Shown: positions 1 through 11,900 of the stretch, piece after piece
How the letters are laid out: every line of letters starts with the position of its first letter
How positions within the stretch are numbered: the stretch's first letter is position 1
Assembly (NCBI GenBank): GCA_019915015.1
Contig: JAHBBC010000061.1
Span: 1-64,000, forward strand
Direction: 5' to 3'
DNA length: 64,000 bases
Source of the DNA: Auriscalpium vulgare
Lineage: Eukaryota > Basidiomycota > Agaricomycetes > Russulales > Auriscalpiaceae
Position numbers and translations under genes: made by a program
Notes under the pieces: generated by a model
What the model saw: the letters and a program-made list of their open reading frames with translations, nothing else
Databases searched by the model: none
Told to the model about the DNA's origin: nothing

Positions 1-37
1 GAAACGGAAACGAAAACGGTCTACTCTGAGCTCCCCT
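1..37. repeat. Right terminal inverted repeat of a Harbinger-type element (cut by window edge)
   Basis: The first 37 bases are identical to the outer ends of the two Harbinger copies at 49970-50006 and 58078-58114, ending in GAGCTCCCCT. The next three bases are ATT, which fits the A-W-T flank seen at the other copies. The rest of the element, if present, lies before the window. It ends only 143 bases before the start codon of the aldo/keto reductase gene, so it is in or next to that gene's promoter. Confidence 0.85.
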
Positions 38-179
38 ATTATCGGTGACATCAGCTAAGCTCCGTGGATGGCAGTACAAGAACTGGTATCCAGGCCGATA
101 CCGGAAAATCGCCCATCTAGGTCCTTTTCTTCTTCCCCCACCTACCACACTCGCCCCGCTCTAGACACCTTCTCTAACA

Positions 180-1391
180 ATGCCCGCCTCCACAGTCACG
201 ATCCTGAACACTGGGGCCGAGATGCCCACGCTTGGTCTGGGTACGTCGATTCGCGTCACCCTTCCGAGCGGCACTGACGCGCTATGCAGGTACCTGGAAG
301 TCCGCGCCTGGTGCTGTTGAGCATGCCGTCGAGCACGCTCTCAAAGTCGGCTACAAGCACATTGATACCGCGACGGCTTACGGTGAGTGCTGGTCATCGA
401 TACCCAAGAGCCACTCGCTGAGAAGCACGTATAGAAAATGAGAATGAAGTTGGCCTCGGCATTCAGGAGTCCGGTGTTCCCCGCGAGTCCTTCTTCCTCA
501 CCACGAAATTGAACAACCCGGACCATCTGAAGGTGGAGGAGGCTCTCGAATATTCCTTGAAGCAACTCGGCACGACCTACCTTGATTTGTGTACGTCTAT
601 CCGCCTCAACCTGATTTGTTCACCTCTAAATTTCCGTTGTCTCTAGGGCTGATGCACTGGCCTGCTCCCATGACCAAGGACGGGAAGGCCGACAAGTCGA
701 TCAACTGGATTGACACCTGGAAAGAGATGGAGAAGGTGTACAAAGCGCACCCGGAGAAAGTCCGCGCGATCGGTATGTCACCAGCGTTGTGCGCATCCAG
801 GCACTTTTCTTGATCCATCGGCACTAGGTGTCTCGAACATCTCGGTCAAGTTCCTCGACGAGCTGCTCAAGGAGGCGACCGTCATTCCCGCTGTGAACCA
901 GATCGAGCGCCACCCGTCTTGCCTCCAGGACGACGTTCTTGAGGCAAGCGCCAAGCATGGCATTGTCGTCACGGCGTACTCCCCGCTCGGCTCCGATAAC
1001 TCTCCTCTTCATGATAATGAGATCGTTGCGCGCATCGCCAAGAAGTACAATGTCACTCCCGCGAACATCCTCATCTCATTCCAGGCCAACACGCCCAACG
1101 TCAATGGTATGTTTCACCCAGTGCATCACTAAGTATCCTACTGACTGGTGGTCCTTCCTGCAGTGCTCGCGAAGTCGGTAACGAAGTCGCGCATTGAGGG
1201 TCAGTTCCAAAACAATTCTTGATTTACCGACTTGGTACTCACGAAGCGTAATAGCCAACAAGACCATCGTCGATCTGACAACAGAGGAGATTGATGAGCT
1301 CCGGGCCATCGACAAGGCCCACCACTTCCGCGTCTGCGCCCCGCAGTGGACGGGCTGGGGTTCTTTGGGCTTCTCGGAATACGACGCGTAA
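180..1391 (+). CDS. Aldo/keto reductase (AKR superfamily, GCY1/glycerol dehydrogenase-like)
   Basis: A cytosolic NAD(P)H-dependent carbonyl reductase by family; the substrate is not readable from sequence. The start ATG at 180 begins [20 protein letters not shown], and the protein ends GFSEYDA at 1391. About six short introns break it, the first at 241-289. Spliced exons give the AKR hallmarks in order: HIDTATAYG with the catalytic Asp and Tyr, FFLTTKLNN with the catalytic Lys, LMHWPAP with the catalytic His, then [20 protein letters not shown] and TAYSPLGS. The splice near 1199-1255 is the least certain. It is the first of four oxidoreductase genes in the same direction, which may share a detoxification or secondary-metabolism role (inference). 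A Harbinger end lies just upstream. Confidence 0.88.
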
Positions 1392-1913
1392 ATGTATGAA
1401 CTCACTGATAAAAGAACCGACTGGCGGAGGTCTCTGATGTTTCAAAGCGGATGTACTCAGAAGATGTAGTTATACTAGACGTCGAATTCGAGGGCCCCTA
1501 ACCCTAAATTTGGGTGCTTCAATTGTACGCTCAAGCGCTCAAGCCTCAAGCCTCAAAGCTTAGTCTTTTGGAAGCAGACCAGTGAACGCGGCGGCTGACG
1601 ATAGTCGATCAACCCTAGGGTACCTCAAAGCTATGTAGCACGCTGTACTCGACACGTCGGCCACCCACAAGCCACCCATAGCATTCGATCATGGACCTCA
1701 AACAAGTTGATCACGTTGCTGTGTCATCTCCACCATGCTGGCATGCCAGTGCTATCGTGATTACCTGTAATTCTATTCGGATAGAACAGTCATCTGACGG
1801 ATCTTTGTTCGTTTCATATATCTCAGCGCTAGGTATCGATGTCCAGGAAGAATGCCTCTTATAGGGAAATCCCACAGCCAACCCATTCCCGGCAACTGCG
1901 AACCTCAGCGAAC
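1392..1913. other. Intergenic; promoter side of SDR1
   Basis: No gene seen. It holds two telomere-like CCCTAA units at 1496-1508 followed by small CTCAAGC repeats at 1530-1558. Two units are too few to call a telomere relic. The rest should contain the promoter of the first SDR gene. Confidence 0.5.
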
Positions 1914-3301
1914 ATGGCCGACGCGGTGCTTAACCCCCTCTCTGCATCTAATCTCTTCGACGTCCGAGGTGTGGTCGCGGTGGTCACTGGAGGGGGCTCG
2001 GTATGTTGGCCGTGGTCTCCTACTTGGCATGAGCTGACTTGGAGCTGACGCGGACTCCAGGCCCCAGGGGATCGGGCTCATGATCGCGACCACCCTTGTT
2101 GCAAACGGAGCCACGGTCTATATCATCGGCCTGGAGCAGAGTGAGCTAGATAGGTACGTGTCCAGGCAAAGGTTGTGTATGTGTCTCATCTATGTAGCGA
2201 TACAGCATCGCGAAAGTGTACAATGATGCTGCCGAAGGCAATGTTCGTTGGGGCAGAATGCACAGTGTCCCGCCCGAGACATCAGCCAGAAGGTATAATT
2301 GTTCACAATCCGCTTCCCTCCCTACCGTGGGTGACATCTCTTCGTAGTCTGAAGCCAAGCGTCTCGCAGAGGAGATCGGCCGGCGCGAAAAACACGTCAC
2401 GATCTTGTTCAACAACGCCGGCATTGTCACGGGGTCATTCGTCAAGCCCAAGGCAGCCACCGCCGACGCGTTCGTCGAAGCGTACTTCCACCCAATCACC
2501 CCAAAGCAGTTCACGGATACGTTCAACGTGAACGCTGTGGGGCCGTACTGGCTTACCTTCGCTTTCCTCCCTCTCCTAGAGAAATGGAAAGAAAGTGAGC
2601 TTGCGCACAAGTTCGTTGCGCAGGTTGTGATGACTAGTAGCGTCAACGGTTGGACGAAAGTATGTGCTCTCTGGGCAGCAAGCTGACGTGTGAGACTAAC
2701 TCAAACTCAAATAAACAGGACCCTGTGACTGCTGGCAACTCTTTCCCGTACATATACTCCAAGTCTGCTATCGGTCACGCTACAGCGACTCTTGCACACG
2801 AATTGCTCCCTCTGTGCATTCGGGTCAACAGCATCGCGCCCGGTGTGTACCCTTTCCTGTTTGCTGCTTAGCGCGTGGTCGAGCTTGAGCGCTTATCCTT
2901 GCCGTACATAGGATTCTTCTCGACTCAAGTCGCTCTAAACATCCACAATGTGCATAGCTGACTCACGGAAATGTTCCTCAGATGTCAAGTCCCAATGAGC
3001 CTGCTGATGAGTTCGGCCGGTCGCGTCTTGTGTCGGCGAGTGACTTTGGTCTTGAAACTCCTGCCTCCTCCACGGGAGGAACGAGCAGAGACATGGGCTC
3101 GCTCGTGCTAATGCTCGTCGCGAACTGGTATATCAACGGTCCGTGGCTGATCTATGCTCGTCAAATTGGCTCGCTCACTCTGTTTGCCCACAGGGGAGAC
3201 GGTCCTCATTGACGGAGGGGTACGTGACATCTCTGGAGCGAAACGCACATGCGCTAACGTTTTGCCTCTAGATGTTGTTGAAATATCCTTCATCCTACTG
3301 A
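1914..3301 (+). CDS. Short-chain dehydrogenase/reductase paralogue 1, apparent frameshift
   Basis: Classical SDR, an NAD(P)-dependent oxidoreductase of unknown substrate. It starts MADAVLNPLSASNLFDVRG. The spliced cofactor motif reads VTGGGSGIG; later come FNNAG, the Ser of MTSSVNGW, and YIYSK (YxxxK). It ends MLLKYPSSY and stop. At least six introns. In the exon at 2206-2292 the frame reads IAKVYNDAAEGNVRWGRMHS and then shifts: two extra bases relative to paralogue 3 put the following GDVSQK-equivalent and the splice to SEAKRLAEEI out of frame. This is either a disabling mutation or a sequence error. It shares exon layout and ~60-70% residues (judged by eye) with the next two genes, so the three are tandem duplicates. 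Confidence 0.8.
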
Positions 3302-3600
3302 TCTTGTTGTCGCGATGAATGTACTACAACGCAGTGCATGTTCCTTCACGGCGGATGTAAATTGTAATGTCAGTGCTCTATCCTTCCTTCCAATTCTCAC
3401 AAAGGGCAATAGCAGCAGCCGCCGTCGCTTGCGTGTATCTCGGCAAAGATAGCTATCGACGTCATAGCTTCTACCGTGTCTGGATGACTCATGCCATGGG
3501 CCCTCCCGACCCAAAGGAGTATTCACTCTGCGCCGTGTCCGTTTTGCATAAATATGTGTCTCAAGTGCGACCCACCTTCTCCGCATTTCCACCACACATC

Positions 3601-4983
3601 ATGGCTGATGCGATACTCAACCGCCTCTCTGCTTCGAACGTTTTTGACCTTCGCGGAGTGGTGGCTGTCGTCACCGGCGGCGGCTCGGTGCGTGCTCCAT
3701 TCCTCCATCTGATGGTTTGTTCGTATATCAATGAAAGATGGCAGGGGATTGGGCTGATGATCTCGACCACTCTGGTTGCTAATGGCGCGACAGTGTATAT
3801 CATCGGACTGGTGCAGAAGGACATGGACAGGTGCATGTGTCCTTCTGTTTCGTGATGTCGTCGAATCTGACGATACCGGATCAGTATCGCGAGAGTATAC
3901 AATGATGCTGCAGAGAAGATGCTCGGTGGGGTCGGATGCATGGCATCCAGGGAGATGTGAGCCTGAAGGTACGGCCCCTCATTTGCTGGTGTAGCGCATT
4001 GCTCGTGTATTTAGCTGCCCTTATAGTCTGAAGCCACGCGCCTCGCCGAAGAGATCAGCAAGCGCGAGAAGCACGTAACAGTGTTATTTAACAATGCTGG
4101 TATCCAAACCAAATCATTCGTCAAACCGCAAGTTGCGACTGCCGACGCGTTTCTCAAAGCATATTTCGATCCTATCACGCCGGAGCATTTCACCGACGCT
4201 GCCAATGTCAACGCGGTTGGGCCGTACTGGCTCACCTTCTCGTTCCTCCCACTCTTGGAGAAATGGAAGAGCAGCGAGCTCGCACAGAAGTTTGTGCCCC
4301 AAGTCGTCATGACGAGCAGCATGAATGGCTGGACGAAGGTACGTTGCAACTATCTGAAGGAAGACGCTTAACTGACCCAAGTAAACATGCAGGACCCGGC
4401 GACGTCTGGCAGCTCTTTCCCGTATATGTACTCTAAATCTGCTATCGGGCATGCCACAGCGTCTTTGGCACATGAACTTCTCCCGCTCGGTATTCGGGTG
4501 AACGGGATCGCGCCTGGTACGTCTGGCTATCTACTCAGGACGTCATGTAGGCTCACTGCTTGACTCTGCAATAGGACTGTTTCCAACCAGAGTGAGAGAC
4601 ACGTTTCAAAAAAGACGCACCTTTTAAACCGATATAATCGCTTGCAGATGTCAAACCCCAACCAGCAGGTTGACGAGTACGGCCAGACCGCTCCACTGCC
4701 AGCGGGCTCCTACGCATTGGAAATACCTACCGTGCCAACTGGAGGGACCAGCAGAGATGTGGGCTCGCTCGCGCTCATGTTGATAGCGAATTGGTTCATA
4801 AACGGTATTTGATCAACTCTCATACCGGGAGGAGATCCTCGCCCAATGGGCTTACTTTTGCATGTTAACAGGAGAGACGGTCCTCATCGATGGCGGGGTG
4901 CGTGCCGTGCCCATATACGATTGTGCCAGTTCACCTAATTAATCCCCTCGAAGACTTTGCTGAAGCACCCGTCTTCTTACTAA
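3601..4983 (+). CDS. Short-chain dehydrogenase/reductase paralogue 2, apparent frameshift
   Basis: Same family and exon plan as its neighbours. It starts MADAILNRLSASNVFDLRG at 3601 and ends TLLKHPSSY with TAA at 4981-4983. Visible motifs are VTGGGSGIG across the first splice, LFNNAG, the Ser of MTSSMNGW, and YMYSK. The third exon (about 3894-3970) reads SIARVYNDAAEKML and then needs a one-base shift to continue as RWGRMHGIQGDVSLK; without it the frame stops at a TGA. The break is at a different place from that in paralogue 1, so the two events look independent. Substrate unknown; the tandem setting suggests dosage or neofunctionalisation (inference). Confidence 0.8.
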
Positions 4984-5475
4984 CCGTGTAACGGCCTGAT
5001 TTGACTTCATACAGATCACGGCGAGCACACCATCGAGCATGATAGATGGAGTACCAACGTCATGTTGGAGGAAGACATGCAATGCGATTCCTCTCTTATA
5101 ATCAAAATGTGTACACACTCCATCGCCTTTTCCCTGCGCGCGACGAATGTTCTGACGTTGAATGACCATTTTTTGTCGGTCTCCTGTTTGCTGGCAGCTA
5201 ATCGACACGTTCCAGTTCTCAGATGCTTGATTGGGGTCCTTCCGCTATCTCATGCTATCCTTAGCATCCTATGGGGTGCCGTGTTATCAACATCCGAGCT
5301 TCTTCAGATTCTGGTCGACTCGTGCCGCTGGTTATGCCCCTCATCAGCTGCCGAAGACGTATCTGCTTGAGGTATCTGTATCGCGCCGTGCCCAGGAGCT
5401 TTCAAGTCTCGCTTTAATATGTGACCCCCCGAAGCTTGAGAATCGACCCACTCCCTCACTCCCTCCGCAACTTCC
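4984..5475. other. Intergenic between SDR2 and SDR3
   Basis: No coding region supported. It should contain the 3' end of SDR2 and the promoter of SDR3. No repeat or RNA gene is apparent. Confidence 0.5.
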
Positions 5476-6885
5476 ATGGCTGACGCTATACTCAGTCGCC
5501 TATCTGCAGCGAACCTCTTCGACCTTCGTGGCGTGGTGGCCGTTGTCACTGGTGGCAGTTCCGTGCGTACTCTTGCGCCTCTTGCGCTGTGATATTGATT
5601 GCGTGATTACAGGGCATTGGGCTGATGATATCCACTACCTTGATGGCTAATGGCGCGACAGTGTACATTGTTGGTCTAGAGCAGAAGGAACTGGACGGGT
5701 ACGCAGGAAATCCCACGCTGTAAAATCGTTCCTGACGAGGCTGTCGATTCAGTGTTGCGAAGATATACAACGAGGCCCCACACCAGGATCCCAGATGGGG
5801 ATGGGGTCGCATGTATGGCATTCAAGGAGACGTGAGCCAGAAGGTGCGTACCTTGATCTTACAACATGTCGAGTTGCTACTAACATATTGTTTTGCTCTC
5901 GTAGTCCGAGGCCACCCGCCTCGCGCAGGAGATCGGAAAGCGCGAGAAGCACGTTACAGTATTGTTCAACAATGCTGGCATCATTACCCCGCCTTATGTC
6001 AAGCTACAAGTCGCAACCGCTGACGCGTTCCTCAAAGCGTACTTTGACCCGGCCACCCCCGAGCAGTTTACCGACACCTTCACCGTGAACTCGGTCGGAC
6101 CCTATTGGCTGACGTTTTCGTTTCTCCCTCTCTTGGAGAAGTGGAAGTCCAGCAAGCTCGCGCAGAAGTTTGTGCCGCAGGTCGTGATGACTGGCAGTAT
6201 GAATGGCTGGACGAAGGTTCGCTCGCATTCTCCGCGGCAGCGCTGTGGGATGACTTACAAGAATTTCAGGACCCAGCGACGTGCGGCAACTCTTTCCCGT
6301 ACTTGTACTCCAAGTCTGCTATTGGACATGCTACAGCGTCCCTTGCGCACGAACTCCTCCCGCTCGGTATACGAGTCAACGGAATTGCACCTGGTAAATC
6401 TCGCTATTGCAGCTGTCGCTTCATCTGGGCTCAGGACTTTTCAAATCAGGGTTGTTCCCAAGCAGAGTGCGTGATTCTTGTCTCTTGGTATTGCACGTTA
6501 TTGAACGACACTCCTACTTGCAGATGTCGAATACCGAAGTCGACGAGTTTGGCCAGACAGTTCCGCGGCCGGCAGGTTTCTTTGACTTTGAGATACCTAC
6601 GGTCCCCACCGGAGGGACTAACAGGGATGTGGGCTCGCTTGCACTGATGCTAGTCACAAATTGGTACATCAATGGTATCTTGTTTCACTTCTTCTTTCAA
6701 TAGAGAGTTTCACTCAATGCGCCGCCTTCATATCAACAGGAGAGACAGTCCTGATCGATGGAGGGGTACGCGCAGTTCACTATGAAGATGATACGTACCT
6801 GATTATTGCACACGGATAGACTTTGCTGAAGCACCCGTCTTCGTACACCGCCAACTGCACCGGGTCCGAAATAAAGGCTTGGTGA
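5476..6885 (+). CDS. Short-chain dehydrogenase/reductase paralogue 3, intact frame, C-terminus altered by transposon
   Basis: This copy keeps the frame where its two paralogues break: the third exon reads VAKIYNEAPHQDPRWGWG, then RMYGIQGDVSQK and on to SEATRLAQEIGKREK. Motifs are GGSSGIG, LFNNAG, the Ser of MTGSMNGW, and YLYSK. It starts MADAILSRLSAANLFDLRG. The other two genes end PSSY and stop. Here the stop has been displaced by a transposon that begins right after the Tyr codon, so translation runs 12 residues further (TANCTGSEIKAW) to TGA at 6883-6885. The native TGA lies just after the far end of the transposon at 16720. The enzyme may still work, since the change is at the extreme C-terminus (inference). 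Confidence 0.82.
6843..6857 (+). repeat. Left terminal inverted repeat and target site of the 9.87 kb transposon
   Basis: GTACACCGCCAACTG is an exact inverted match to 16705-16719. Beyond the 15 bases the match is partial (ACC and G conserved in the next five). Confidence 0.88.
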
Positions 6886-7272
6886 ATTATCGGCAGTATC
6901 TTGGGGACAGAGCTGCACGTTATCGGGCACAGGTTTGTAAGGTCCGAAGATGAGTATCAGGGGAGAGCCAATAAATTAGGATACCTACCGGAGATCCTGC
7001 GAGGTCCCAGGCTGTGATCTTGACAGAGATTGTCGTGGCAACAGCGAGCAGTCTTGCGGTAGCATCCAGATCAGATACTGAATAAATATCTATACATCAT
7101 ATGACCTCATTGCCATTGCTTGCACGATAGAATAGGGGTGGCAAAGGATAGAGCATTCCCGCACAGATAAGCCACGATACAAGATAGCTAAGATATGTAC
7201 TATATACGAAGAAGGTCCGCGACACAGCGTATGACATAGACAGTGTTCGATGCTGCGTGCTGCGTTGGGTCG

Positions 7273-8744
7273 TCAGGTCGAAGCAGCGTCGGTGAGGCCG
7301 ACGGCTTGTATGTCTGCGATGTTGTCGGCCTCGATCTGGTCATCGTTGGCCACTTCGTCGCGCAACCCATCCAAATTGGCTTGCCCATAGGTTGCGCGGT
7401 CGTTCTTGAGGATCTTTGCGAAGAATCTGTCCATGGGTTACATTCAGCGCGGCAAAAGACATCTGGCAGGTGCACGACACTCACCTGGAGGTTTTCTCTG
7501 CGTCCCCGGCACATTTCGCTCTCACAGTCGCCAGTTGCTTGTCGACAGCAAACCAGAACTTCCCGGAATTGTTTTCCTTGAGGACAGCGCGCTGGTCGGA
7601 TGTCAGGACACGAAAATGACTCATAAACACTGTAAGCGCACCAGAAATGTGATCCGAGCACACATCTTGATGGTGACCTTGAGATTTGCGGACTTGTTGA
7701 TAGCCACAAGTTGCTGGCAGAGGTCGACGATGTCGACGGCTTTGGGCTCGGAATCTGATGGGTCCGGTGTCGGTGTCGCGCTCGCGGTTACAATACTCGC
7801 ACTTAACTATATAGAATAGAGTTAGATTGAGATGGAAAGCACGCGACGCCACGCACAATTCCTTTGATGTTGAATCGACGGTCTGTGAGCTTGGTCTGGA
7901 TGCGTTTGAGCACGACGGCCATCTTCGTCCTATTGTGCTTGGCATCTGCGGGCAGACCCCATTCTGGATGGTTGTCGACCAAGCTCTGTGCGGTGGACTC
8001 GGAGTGAGACAGAGCAAACATGACAGAGGTCAGGCGCACCAGGAGAAGCTTGATCGGCACGTCGCCTTGGATGTATGCGGACAGCGCCGGTGACATGACG
8101 ATTGTGAATGCAAAAGTATCAATATGCGCCTGGATATCATACAGATAATTGACCATGAGAATGCAGTTGATGTGACGAACCTGAAGTGTTTGCGGTAACA
8201 CAAATATAGCATCTGGCGGCGACAGCGTGTCGAGTCGCTCCTGAATCTTGAGCATACTGGCCACAAGCCACATGCTGCGCTCACTGTCGGAGAGCTAGAG
8301 CCATAGCAGTTGCGTGAGCTGTGAGCCGCATATCCGTGACCATGGCAGCAAACGTGTCGTCACCTTTTCGACGGACTCCAAGACGGACTGTTCCTGCTTT
8401 CTCAGCTTGAGCTCTCGTCCGACGGCCAGCGCATATTGATGTAGGTCAATTGATGCGACTCTTTTGCGGGGTGTAACCGTGTTGATGACGGGACCCAGCG
8501 GCAGGTTCTCGCTGTCATAGGGGTTGATGTTAGTGACTGGCTCTTGGTCGTCCTGAAGACGGATATCCGACGTGGCGTTATGAAGGAGACTTGACAATGT
8601 CCCGTTCGCATCCTGGTTATTAGCTTGAAAGCTGTCAGGTAGCGACAGACCACTCGAGTCGCCATCGTCAAGCTCGTCAACTTCGAACGCCGCCGGGGGC
8701 GAGCTTGGGCAATTAAAGGCGTCCTCTATGAAACCTCCGGGCAT
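7273..8744 (-). CDS. Transposon accessory protein A (unknown, Agaricomycete-type)
   Basis: Function not recognised. It starts MPGGFIEDAFNCPSSPPAAF at 8744 and stops with TGA at 7273-7275 after VGLTDAAST. It has about five introns, for instance 8295-8363 between LESVEK and LSDSERSMWLVASML. The N-terminal ~100 residues are acidic and Ser-rich. They are followed by a charged helical stretch (GRELKLRKQEQSVLESVEK) and a largely helical domain containing MSPALSAYIQG, DIVDLCQQLVAINKSA and KFWFAVDKQLATVR. It is divergent from the transposase gene with 204 bases between the starts, so the two are probably co-expressed. By position it could be a TnpA-like DNA-binding or regulatory partner; that is inference. 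Confidence 0.65.
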
Positions 8745-8948
8745 TGTTGAAGACAGTGATGGATATAAGGAATGTGGGAGGCACACAGTGGTGATGCCGG
8801 TGCGAAGTGAAGGGTGAGCGACTTGGAGACGACTGAACCGTGAAAATAATTGCGCAGGAGTCCTGGCACCGTGTGAGTCGCGCACAGAGATGCATCAAGG
8901 CAAGCGTACCTTTGAGACAAGTGTACCTTGAAGATCCGCAACTGTTCC
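8745..8948. promoter_or_regulatory. Bidirectional promoter region inside the transposon
   Basis: These 204 bases separate the start codons of the divergent accessory gene A and the transposase gene. No TATA box stands out. The shared-promoter role is inferred from the head-to-head layout. Confidence 0.5.
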
Positions 8949-11900
8949 ATGGCACCCTCGAGGACGGCCGTTCGAGCAGATGGTGAGTGCTCCATTGCGG
9001 CGATCCTGGTCAATCTAACCTCACCCCAGGATTTCACGATGATCCAGACAACACGACACATATTGTCTGCCTCTCGTGCACTGCGGCCTCACCTTTCGGG
9101 CACGTTAGCATACACAAGCAAGGGCTGAAAAAACACATCAGCTCCAAAAAACACATAGCGGGGCTCAGCAGCGTACCTTTGGATGTGACCAGGACCCATC
9201 CGATTGGCCACGAGCCTACCGCTGGTCCGAGCGATGCCAGTGCTGCGATGTTGAATCTGGCAGACCAGTTTGCACTGTCTGACAGCGACAGCGATGGTGA
9301 TGATGGTGGTTCAAATAGCGCATGGGAAACCCCGGTGGGAACAAAATCTTCTTCAGCGCTGGACCAAACCCTCTCGAAGCTCAGCAACAGACCCACCTTC
9401 AAATCCACTCGCAGATTGATGACCTTGCCCTCTATGAGCATACTTTCCTTGCCGATGGCTTGGGTGATCGAGTCACGTCTTTGGAGGGTCGAGTTGATGA
9501 CCGCGATGACGCGTTCAGCAACGATGCAACTGTCGCCAACATCGTTGCTGAAATGCGAACACTTGGTCAGTCCGAGTCTATCCGACAATCGGTACCAGAT
9601 GCTCACCAGTGACAGGAATTGATCAAGGAAGTGATAGCGATGAAGACGTTGGTGGAAACATGCCGGAAGACGGAGCAGCCGACGCCGGCCCTGAGTGGGC
9701 TCCTCATGGATCGAAGACGGTATGTGGCCACTCGCTTTGCAGGTCCTACTGGAAGGCTGACCAATAATTTGCTTCAGATGTTCATGTTAGACCTTTTAGA
9801 CAACTTACCACGACTCCGCCTCTCCGACGATCATCTGAAGACATTTATATGGGTGATGCGCGAGTGTGGCACACCAAATGTCCCATCGTTCCACGCTCTT
9901 CGCGCAAAGCAAGCCGAACTTCTCAATGCTGTCAATATCCGCACCTGTTCCCATGTGTCGGCGATGGAGAACCACTTCTATATGAATCCTCCCAGCACAT
10001 TGCTGGCCCTCGTACGTGATTCGAGACGTCATTGAAACAGGCAAGCTGAAATATACCTCCAGGACTGGGCCAACCCTCTTGTCCGAGAGCACATACAGCT
10101 GTATCCTGAGATCACAGACTCGATATCCGAGGCGTGGCAGGCTGGCAAGTGGGCTCGAGAGCCGGACGCTCACAATGTTGCGCCAATGTGGGCAGACTGG
10201 GAGCGGAGGGACTTCAGTTGCGTGCCAGACCAGGCGGGGCTAGTATGTGCACCCCGACCGGTCCTGGCGGGATCCCGCCCGCACCGCGCGGGCTCAGCGC
10301 GCCCAGCAATGCTGGAGCAGCTGGAGCCCACGCGCATAGAGGGACTCCGCCAGGACCGAGCGGATGCCGCCCGGTCTGCGCGCCGCTCCGGTGACATGGC
10401 CGCCGCCGCCAGTACCCGGCGCGGCCTGTGCGCGCCCCCCGTCCCCGCCGGCACCATGCGCCCATCGTCGCCGTTGTCATTCCCTCCTCATCGCGCACGT
10501 CGTCGCCCTCGCCGCTTGACCCTTGCCGCCATCTGCCCCTACTCCTCGTCTGCGCCCACGCTGCCCTTGCTGCGTGCCACCCCTCGTCAACGCTCCAGCC
10601 GTACGCACCTTGCATTCGCAGCGTCCTGACCAAGCGCCCATGCGCCTCGTCCTTGCTGCGAGCCCATGCGCGTCGTCGTCGCTGCCCGCCCATGTGCGAT
10701 GCCGCCGTCGTGCGCTGCTCGTCGTCCTCTTCGTGAGCCGCTCGTCGTTATCTCCATTGTGCGCTCGTCGCGGTCCTCGTCGGCCATCCTCCCCACCACC
10801 CTCACCCTCGCTGCGCGCCCGTACACATCACCGCCTTCGCTGTGCGCCCGTGTTCGTCGTCCTTGATGCCCGCCCACGTGCGTTGCCCCTTGGCGGTAGT
10901 CTTCGTCATCCCCTTGTTGTCTTGTAGTTGCGCAGCTGACTGGGGTGTTGATGAGCTGATGGTGATGGTGGGAGAGTGCGGGGAAGGTGTCGCGGTTGGG
11001 CAGGTGGTAAGTAGCAGGGAGGAAGAGGACTTGGCCGCGTTGATTCTTGAACTCACGCGATCACGTGTACTTGTTGACTGCAGGTCGTGGGAATTGAACT
11101 CGACTAGTAGCCCGGGTCACTTGCCTTCGTCGCTTCCACGCCCGCACGCAAGGCCATCCAGCCTCCACAGCCCCGACAACCGCAAAACTCGCTTGCGCAG
11201 TCTTGTATGGTGCTAAACCAGGTGCCTCCTGGCTGTGCAGCGAGGACGACACGCATGGGCTCACGGCGAGGACGACGAGGATGACGCGCAGGAGCGCACA
11301 GCAAAGCCGACGAAGATGACGAGCGCGACACGCACGGCGCGCACGAACGCGCAGCGAAGACGGCGACGGCGACGGCGACGTGCAGGGGCGCGCAGTGAGG
11401 ACGACGAGCAGGGATGCGCGGTGAGGGCGACTGGCATGGGCGCGCGGCGAGGAGGACGTGCCGAGCGCAGCAAGGGCAGCAAGCTGGGGCGCGCGACGAG
11501 TTCAACGGGCAGGGGCACGGCGCCGCAACGAGCAGGGTCGCGGGGTGCGCAGCGACGGCAACGAGCACGCGCGGCGCGCAGCGAGGGCGACGAGCACGCG
11601 CGGCGATGGAGCTCGTCGGGCGCGCACAGACCGGGCGGGGCACCGACAGCAGCGGCACTGGCAGCTGTCCACGGGCGGCGCGCAGACCGGGCAATATCCG
11701 CCCGGTCGCGGCGCACGACGAGACGATGAGAGGCGCGGGCGTGGACTAGGCAGGCTCGCACAGGCCGGGTGGGTCACACGAGGACGAGGCCGCGGGGCGC
11801 GCAACGACAGGAGCAGCGGCGCGTTACAAGGGCAACGGTGAGCAGGGAGGCGCAGCGAGGGACGCGCGCGTGGACCAGGTGAGCGGCGTGCACAGGGTGC

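Noticed and set aside
1496..1508. Telomere-like CCCTAACCCTAAA
   Set aside because: Only two units, with normal genes on both sides.
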